The position numbers and the translations under genes are program-made. From Erwinia persicina NBRC 102418 (GTDB lineage: Bacteria > Pseudomonadota > Gammaproteobacteria > Enterobacterales > Enterobacteriaceae), in contig NZ_BCTN01000011.1 in assembly GCF_001571305.1 (NCBI RefSeq), positions 95,554 through 159,553 of the forward strand: a stretch of 64,000 nucleotides of DNA. The letters are read 5' to 3'. Below are positions 59,378-64,000 of the stretch, one piece after another. Under the pieces are notes generated by a model. The model searched no databases, was not told the DNA's origin, and worked only from the letters and a program-made list of their open reading frames with translations. The first letter of the stretch is position 1; every line of letters begins with the position of its first letter.

Positions 59378-59659
59378 CGCCAGCCTTCCTCCGCGCGGTG
59401 ATCTGCCGCCACTGACTAAATTTTCCGCTCTCGCGGCCGATAACATGATCGGTTTGTTAAACAACATCACAATGCCTGCTTTATCGTTGTGCATCCGGAT
59501 CCTGATGGGCTGAAACAAAAAAACAGAGCCGGATTCACAGGATCCTGATGATTTTTTTGACTTACACACACTGATGCTGACTGCAATTATGCTGTTACGG
59601 AATGCCCGTATACGATTGTCAGAGAGCATGAAATTCCGACCCTGATGTAAGGTAAAAAC
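59378..59659. other. Leader region of the second chemoreceptor gene
   Basis: No gene is supported. A sigma28 promoter near the left end would give a transcript with an untranslated leader of about 210 bases, which is long for a chemoreceptor gene. Confidence 0.65.
59417..59443 (+). promoter_or_regulatory. Sigma28 (FliA) promoter, near-consensus
   Basis: TAAATTTT at 59417-59424 and GCCGATAA at 59436-59443 with an 11-base spacer match the FliA consensus (TAAAGTTT-N11-GCCGATAA) at 15 of 16 positions. Confidence 0.85.
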
Positions 59660-61246
59660 ATGCTCAGAATAAAAAATATGAAACTCAGCGTGATGCTGAG
59701 TCTGGCGTTTCTGGTGGTTATTGCCGGCGGCGTAATGGTCTCCGTTTTTGCGGGAATTAAACTGTCTGATGCCAACGATCAGCAGAAACTCACCAGCGCC
59801 CGGCTGGACGACCTGCAGATACTGCGGACGGTGAAGGATAACGCCACCCTGCAGTCAACGCTGATGCTGCGGGCACTGGCGACAGAAGAGGGTGCCGTTG
59901 CGCCTGACATGCTGGCGCAGATTGAACAGGCCCAGTCCGGTAATCAGGCCATCACCACACGCTTCCGTCAGCTGGTGGAAGGGGCGAAATCGCTGCCAGG
60001 CATTAATCTGCAGGAAGTCGAGGAAGCCTCGACGCTGCTGGCTGGCATCGAGCAGACGCAGCCGGCGTTCGTGGCGGCGATGACCCGTCTGCTACAGTTG
60101 AAAAGTAGCAACGATATGGCGGGCACCCGCGCGCTGATCACCGGGCCGTTAAAGGTGGCGCAGGATGCCTACCTGACGGCAATTGACGCCATGGTCAGTT
60201 ACCAGAGTCGCGTGACCAAAGGCACGGCCGTACAGTCACAGGAGAGCCTCTCCGGGGTGTTCGTGACGCTGATCGTCCTGACGCTGGCGTCGGTGGCGCT
60301 GGGTCTGCTGATGAGTGGTTTGATTACCCGTCATATCAAGCGGCAGTTAGGGGGCGAACCGGTTCAGGCCCAGCGACTGGCCTCGGCCATCGCGGACGGC
60401 GACCTCAATACGCCGGTCGAACTGCGGGCAAAGGATACCACCAGCCTGCTGGCGTCTCTTGATGTGATGCAGACGCGCCTGCGGAGTCTGGTCACGCAGA
60501 TCAAAGAGACGGCGGCATCGGTGTCGCTGGCGTCGGATGAGATTGCCCAGGGGAATACCGAGCTTTCTTCCCGTACGGAGCAGCAGGCGGCGGCCCTGCA
60601 GCAGACGGCGGCGAGCATGGAGCAACTGACGGCCACCATCAGAAATAACTCCCAGAGCGCCACGCAGACCGCCTCGTCTGCACGCGGTGCGGCGGTGCTG
60701 GCGCGCGAAGGTGAGGAGCATGTCCAGACCATGGGCAGCACGATGAAAGATATCGCGCAGAGTTCAGGTAAAATTCGTGATATTACCGGCGTGATCGAAG
60801 GCATCGCTTTCCAGACCAATATTCTGGCGCTGAACGCGGCCGTGGAAGCGGCGCGTGCCGGTGAGCAGGGGCGTGGGTTTGCCGTGGTGGCAGGTGAAGT
60901 GCGTATCCTTGCACAGCGCAGCGCCACCGCCGCCCGTGAGATCAAGGCGCTGATCGCGGAAGCGGTGGCCGAAGTGGAAAACGGCGTGACGGTGGCGGAC
61001 AACACCGGACGCAGCATTGTGGCGGTGGTCAGCATGGTGAGTGAGCTTGCCGCGTCAATGGATGAAATCGCCCTGGCCTCCGGCGAGCAGATGCTGGGCA
61101 TTTCCCAGATCAGCACCGCGGTCAGCCAGATGGATAATGTGACGCAGAGCAATGCGGCGCTGGTGGAAGAGTCTTCTACCGCGTCACAGTCGCTGGCAGA
61201 GCAGGTTCACAGCCTGCAGGCGATGACCGATACCTTCCGCGTATAA
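59660..61246 (+). CDS. Methyl-accepting chemotaxis protein (4HB ligand domain, HAMP)
   Basis: This 528-residue chemoreceptor has the classical plan: helix at about 11-33, a periplasmic four-helix-bundle domain of about 155 residues, a second helix at about 200-222, a HAMP domain (about 223-275) and a signalling domain whose tip reads IAFQTNILALNAAVEAARAG followed by GFAVVAGEVR. Methylation-type Gln/Glu pairs are visible in TEQQAAALQQTAASMEQLTA. There is no C-terminal CheR-tethering pentapeptide. The ligand cannot be read from the sequence. Expression with the flagellar regulon is implied by the sigma28 promoter. Confidence 0.93.
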   Translation: MLRIKNMKLSVMLSLAFLVVIAGGVMVSVFAGIKLSDANDQQKLTSARLDDLQILRTVKDNATLQSTLMLRALATEEGAVAPDMLAQIEQAQSGNQAITTRFRQLVEGAKSLPGINLQEVEEASTLLAGIEQTQPAFVAAMTRLLQLKSSNDMAGTRALITGPLKVAQDAYLTAIDAMVSYQSRVTKGTAVQSQESLSGVFVTLIVLTLASVALGLLMSGLITRHIKRQLGGEPVQAQRLASAIADGDLNTPVELRAKDTTSLLASLDVMQTRLRSLVTQIKETAASVSLASDEIAQGNTELSSRTEQQAAALQQTAASMEQLTATIRNNSQSATQTASSARGAAVLAREGEEHVQTMGSTMKDIAQSSGKIRDITGVIEGIAFQTNILALNAAVEAARAGEQGRGFAVVAGEVRILAQRSATAAREIKALIAEAVAEVENGVTVADNTGRSIVAVVSMVSELAASMDEIALASGEQMLGISQISTAVSQMDNVTQSNAALVEESSTASQSLAEQVHSLQAMTDTFRV

Positions 61247-61255
61247 TCTCCCTGC

Positions 61256-61281
61256 CGGGCGGGCCTGTTGCGGTCCGCCCG
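61256..61281. terminator. Hairpin between convergent genes
   Basis: A ten-base stem (one G-U) from CGGGCGGGCC at 61256-61265 and GGTCCGCCCG at 61272-61281 lies between the chemoreceptor gene and the convergent PEP mutase family gene. No T-run follows. Confidence 0.5.
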
Positions 61282-61295
61282 TATCCGTTGTCAGT

Positions 61296-62096
61296 CTAAA
61301 ACAGCGCGTTAATATCTGCATAGGGTGTGGCTGTCGCCATCAGCGGTGCTGTCTCGTCCTGCGATAAAAAGCCCCGCACCAGCTGTTTGTTACTGGCCCA
61401 CAGCGTCTGTGGCAGCCAGGAGCCAGCGCTGATGCGTCGCACGCCGCAGGCTGTCAGCGATGCCAGCGGCGGAAGTTGGGGCCAGACGCTGACGTTGAGC
61501 AGCAGATCGCTGCCTTTGGCGATCGCCTGCATCTCCTGCGCTTCCACTAATCCCAGCACAAACAGACCATCAGCCCCGGCGTGACGGTAGTTCTGTGCCC
61601 TCAGGATCACTTCGCCCGCCTTATCCCCGGCCGGGACCAGATTACGTGCGTAGACGTCAGTACGCACATTGATATACAGCTCAACGCCTGCGCTGATGCT
61701 GGCGGCTCTGATGGCCTCAACCTTACGGCAAAGTAACTGCGGATGGGCGCTGCCGTCTTCAATATTGATCCCCACCACGCCTACATCGATCATCTGTCTT
61801 ACCGTGTCGGCTACGGTGGCTGGATGTTCATGATAACCCCCTTCGATATCGGCGCTGAGGGGGATGTTGATCACGCGGGCAATGGATGCGGCGCGGGCAA
61901 CATACTCTGCGACCGGGAGCTGATTGCCATCGCGATAGCCCAGTGACCAGGCCACGCCCGCGCTGGTGGTGGCAATCGCCTGTGCGCCGAGCATTTCGAT
62001 CTGGCGTGCGCTGCCTGCATCCCAGGCATTGGGCAGACGCAGGGGGAGGGGCTGGTGGTGCAGGGCGTGGAACCGGGCGGCAGAAGAGGTGTTCAT
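61296..62096 (-). CDS. Isocitrate lyase/PEP mutase superfamily enzyme
   Basis: This 266-residue TIM-barrel enzyme belongs to the ICL/PEP-mutase superfamily, which makes or breaks C-C or P-C bonds of alpha-oxo acids. Typical residues are LPNAWDAGSAR at the start, the metal-binding LSADIEGGYHEHP and GINIEDGSAHPQL segments, and the VRTDVYARN segment. The cysteine of true isocitrate lyases is absent (the equivalent loop reads EGGYHE), so it is more like oxaloacetate decarboxylase, 2-methylisocitrate lyase-like or carboxyvinyl-type enzymes. It is divergent from a LysR regulator 91 bases away, which probably controls it. Confidence 0.82.
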   Translation of the reverse strand: MNTSSAARFHALHHQPLPLRLPNAWDAGSARQIEMLGAQAIATTSAGVAWSLGYRDGNQLPVAEYVARAASIARVINIPLSADIEGGYHEHPATVADTVRQMIDVGVVGINIEDGSAHPQLLCRKVEAIRAASISAGVELYINVRTDVYARNLVPAGDKAGEVILRAQNYRHAGADGLFVLGLVEAQEMQAIAKGSDLLLNVSVWPQLPPLASLTACGVRRISAGSWLPQTLWASNKQLVRGFLSQDETAPLMATATPYADINALF

Positions 62097-62187
62097 CAGA
62101 TGTTCTCCAAAAAAGAACGATTCTAATCATGCTTAATTTTCTTGATAATAGCTGCTAATAAGATTCATTCGTTTATTGAGAGCAATA

Positions 62188-63078
62188 ATGTCTGCGCCGC
62201 CTCTGCACTTAGTGCAAACCTTTATCGCTGTGGTTGAACACAACAGTTTTGCCCGTGCGGCGGAAGCGCTGGCGATCACCCCTTCCTCCGTCAGTCGTTT
62301 TATCAAGATGCTGGAACACCATCTGGGCACCCAGTTGCTGAACCGCACCACGCGGGCGATGTCGCTGACCGACACCGGGCAGCGCTATTTTTCTGAATGC
62401 CAGCAGGCGTTAGGCCAGCTGCGCGATGCCGCCGATCGGGTGCGCGACGAACAGGTCAGGCCGCAGGGCAGGCTGGTGGTCAGCGCACCCGTAGCGTTTG
62501 GTCACACCCACGTGGTGCCCCATCTGGCGGGATTTCTGCGTGCCTTTCCGGATATACAGCTGGATTTACGCCTCAATGATGGCTATGTGGATCTGGTGGC
62601 GGAAGGGGTGATGCTGGCCCTGCGTATTGGCCAGATGAAGGACTCCTCACTGGTGGCGCACAAGCTGCTGGAGAACCGCCGTATTCTGGTGGCCTCTCCG
62701 GCCTATTTGGCATTAAGAGGCACGCCCACAACGATTGATCAGCTTGGGCAACACGCGTGTATTGTCTCTGCGGCCAGCCAGGATGGTCTGTCCTGGCGTC
62801 TGTTTTCTCAGGGTGAACAGCGCACGCTGGAACCCCGTGGGCGCGTTACCGTGGACAACGCAGATGCAGCCCGACGGCTGTGTGTCGACGGCATGGGGAT
62901 CGCTTTTCATTCCGCGCTGACAATGAGCGCTGCCATTGCCGCCGGAGACCTGGTGCAGGTGCTGCCGCAGTGGACCGGCCGTGAAACCGGGTTGTACTGC
63001 GTACGACCCAACCGGCGCATTGGCCCGGCGGCACGGGCGTTTATTGAATTTTATTCAGCGTGCTGGTCGGTCGAATAA
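62188..63078 (+). CDS. LysR-family transcriptional regulator
   Basis: This regulator of about 296 residues has an N-terminal winged helix (SFARAAEALAITPSSVSRFIKMLE at about residues 19-42) and a two-lobe effector domain (from residue 85: GRLVVSAPVAFGHTHVVPHL). The pattern of the effector domain resembles the CrgA/DmlR-like group. The ATG at 62188 is preferred; a TTG at 62176 would add four residues. It is divergent from the ICL/PEP-mutase family gene, the usual arrangement of a LysR protein and its target. Confidence 0.92.
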   Translation: MSAPPLHLVQTFIAVVEHNSFARAAEALAITPSSVSRFIKMLEHHLGTQLLNRTTRAMSLTDTGQRYFSECQQALGQLRDAADRVRDEQVRPQGRLVVSAPVAFGHTHVVPHLAGFLRAFPDIQLDLRLNDGYVDLVAEGVMLALRIGQMKDSSLVAHKLLENRRILVASPAYLALRGTPTTIDQLGQHACIVSAASQDGLSWRLFSQGEQRTLEPRGRVTVDNADAARRLCVDGMGIAFHSALTMSAAIAAGDLVQVLPQWTGRETGLYCVRPNRRIGPAARAFIEFYSACWSVE

Positions 63079-63101
63079 AAACGCCATCCAGACGGATGGC
63101 G
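63075..63101 (-). terminator. Intrinsic terminator for a leftward gene
   Basis: Read leftward, CGCCATCC-GTCT-GGATGGCG (63101-63082) is a perfect eight-base stem followed by TTTTTATT. It sits 16 bases after the stop of the small leftward gene and also just behind the LysR stop. Confidence 0.85.
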
Positions 63102-63116
63102 CTAGATGAAGGGAGC

Positions 63117-63374
63117 TCACTCAATGCCGTATTTCTTGTCAGTGACAAATTTCGGTTCTTTCCAGTTTGGGCCTTTGACCACCTGCCCGTTCAGGTCCTG
63201 AAGCACGCCTTTCCGGAATAATTCGTCATAGGTCCTTGAAAGATCTCCGCTGGATATGACGTCATATCGGTTATAAGTGAACGGCTTATCCAGCTTTGTA
63301 TAATCAGATGTAGGCCCCAGGAAGGTTAATACATCTTCTACACTTTCATTTTTTACTATTTCGGTTAAAGATAT
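63117..63374 (-). pseudogene. Small gene of immunity-protein type with lost start codon
   Basis: An 85-residue frame ends at 63117 and is followed by a good terminator. It contains segments such as TEIVKNESVEDVLTFLGP, PFTYNRYDVISSGDLSRTYD and VVKGPNWKEPKFVTDKKYGIE, with protein-like composition and A/T-rich codons unlike the neighbours. It has no ATG, GTG or TTG start. Instead an ATA at 63374-63372 stands exactly seven bases after a strong AAGGAG site, and an ATG there would overlap the stop of the preceding gene (TAATG). So the start was probably ATG and mutated by one base. Its place directly after another small gene, on the same strand and coupled, is the usual layout of an immunity gene behind a toxin end. 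I do not recognise either protein, so this is only a structural guess. Confidence 0.55.
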
Positions 63375-63636
63375 TATTTATCTCCTTTGAAAGCATCCTT
63401 CAACTCTTTTTCATATGCGGCTTGTAAGGCCGCATCGGTATAAAGAGTTTGCTCTTTTTCATTAATTTCATAATCTTCTAACGTTGCAGTAAGAGTATTA
63501 TTCCATACTGATTTTTCTCTGGAATGCTTTCAGGTAACGTACCATCTTTAACCCCCAAGATTTCTGTACCGTTTCTAAAAAGGTTCGCGGAATAGTCGAT
63601 CACCTTGAGGTAACTCAGTCGGGATTGAGCTACCGG
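63374..63636 (-). pseudogene. Remnant of the C-terminal end of a larger gene, frameshifted
   Basis: Read leftward from 63636, one frame encodes LSYLKVIDYSANLFRNGTEI and LGVKDGTLPESIPEK, and a second frame continues with SVWNNTLTATLEDYEINEKE, QTLYTDAALQAAYEKELKDA and FKGDK, ending with TAA at 63376-63374. The join is at the T-run 63512-63516; one more base there would make a single frame of about 88 residues. The 5' part is cut off where the IS remnant begins, so only the tail of a longer protein is left. A truncated toxin tip (Rhs- or CdiA-type) followed by its immunity gene is my best guess from layout and base composition, but the sequence itself is not recognised. Confidence 0.5.
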
Positions 63637-63942
63637 TCACTCGCCTGATATCCCACATTATCCACAGGACAGGCTGAGACTTACCGGGAGCAATGCTTAC
63701 TGGAAATGGAACACGGCTTATAACCTGTGGTCGCTGTCCGAAACGGCAATGTACCGGGTTAAACAGCTTTCGGTGGACACCTGACGCTGTGTGACTTCGA
63801 TGCGCAGGTTAGTTAGGCGATGACCATAATTCGTATCTTAAACAAAATGACGCGTGCATGGATGCCATAAAGTTTGCGGATTGCCTGAGGAAGACAGAGA
63901 CGGGAGCTGCTTTTATCTAAATCCGGTTTATTCAACAAAGGG
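63630..63942 (+). mobile_element. IS5-family (IS903-type) transposase remnant with right inverted repeat
   Basis: The rightward frame reads RLRLTGSNAYWKWNTAYNLW and SLSETAMYRVKQL, then after a frame change at about 63767 FGGHLTLCDFDAQVS, stop, then IIRILNKMTRAWMP, stop, SLRIA. This is the C-terminal part of an IS5-family transposase (the typical end is TAMYRVKQLFGG, DAQV, NKMTKAGMPESVRIA) with a frameshift and two in-frame stops. At 63925-63942 a copy of the IS903 terminal repeat is present (GGTTTATTCAACAAAGGG against GATTTATTCAACAAAGCC). The left two-thirds of the element are missing. Confidence 0.85.
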
Positions 63943-63963
63943 GGGGCTGCGGGCTTAGAATGC

Positions 63964-63990
63964 AAAAACGGACCTCCGTGGAGATCCGTT
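63964..63990 (-). terminator. Intrinsic terminator of a gene beyond the right edge
   Basis: Read leftward, AACGGATCTC-CACG-GAGGTCCGTT forms a ten-base stem (one G-U in RNA) followed by TTT. There is no T-run on the other strand, so it ends a leftward transcript that starts beyond 64000. Confidence 0.75.
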
Positions 63991-64000
63991 GATATGAATA

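Noticed and set aside
63880..64000. A tRNA or attachment site near the right edge
   Set aside because: The hairpin there is an intrinsic terminator of a leftward transcript, and no cloverleaf or direct repeat was found.

Overview
The window looks like chromosomal DNA from a member of the Enterobacterales. Many proteins are near full-length matches, as I remember the sequences, to E. coli FecIRABCDE, LldPRD, MdtJI, YddG, BtsSR, YjiA, YjiX and BtsT. The mix of these core genes with extra siderophore uptake systems, an MFS/RND efflux block and environmental-type chemoreceptors fits the Erwinia/Pantoea group best, but I cannot fix the genus from sequence alone. No tRNA, rRNA, CRISPR array or replication origin was seen.

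Layout. 1-4.3 kb: the end of a LacI-type regulator, an FepE/Wzz O-antigen length regulator, a LuxR-type regulator with an NCS1 nucleobase permease, and a GNAT acetyltransferase. 4.3-9 kb: an orphan terminator (possible small RNA), a chemoreceptor with an unusual six-helix membrane sensor behind a flagellar-type (sigma28) promoter, a small anchored protein and a GGDEF-EAL protein. 9-10.5 kb: AsnC-type regulator divergent from DUF2000 and hexapeptide acyltransferase genes. 10.5-18.3 kb: a complete ferric citrate system, fecIRABCDE, with its Fur box, FecI-type promoter and a fecA/fecB stem-loop. 18.4-22.2 kb: lldPRD for L-lactate with two LldR operators. 22.2-28.7 kb: a FepA-like catecholate receptor divergent from a four-gene siderophore ABC transporter, sharing a strong Fur palindrome. 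28.7-33.6 kb: an A/T-richer amino-sugar island (sodium symporter, NagB-like, NagA-like, ROK repressor). 33.9-37 kb: yddG, mdtJI and a LacI-type gene broken by a one-base frameshift. 37-40.2 kb: a third iron-type ABC transporter. 40.3-46.3 kb: the pyruvate-sensing btsSR pair directly beside yjiA-yjiX-btsT, with BtsR-box-like repeats upstream of btsT. 46.5-51.7 kb: a DUF4034/Sel1-like protein, a secreted LprI-like protein and a membrane EAL phosphodiesterase. 51.7-59.4 kb: an RND pump and lipoprotein adaptor on one strand, tetR, then an outer-membrane factor and MFS pump on the other, with two identical-design operators around tetR. 59.4-63.1 kb: a second sigma28-driven chemoreceptor, a PEP mutase/isocitrate lyase family enzyme and a LysR regulator. 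63.1-64 kb: a decayed region with a two-gene remnant built like a toxin/immunity pair (frameshift, lost start codon) cut by an IS903/IS5-type remnant.

How it works together. The dominant theme is iron: three ABC uptake systems and two TonB receptors, with Fur sites at each. A second theme is small-acid and amino-sugar use (lactate, pyruvate, N-acetylglucosamine-type sugars). A third is behaviour and signalling (two chemoreceptors, two c-di-GMP enzymes). Both broken genes show a missing base in a homopolymer run, so assembly error must be excluded before calling them true pseudogenes.
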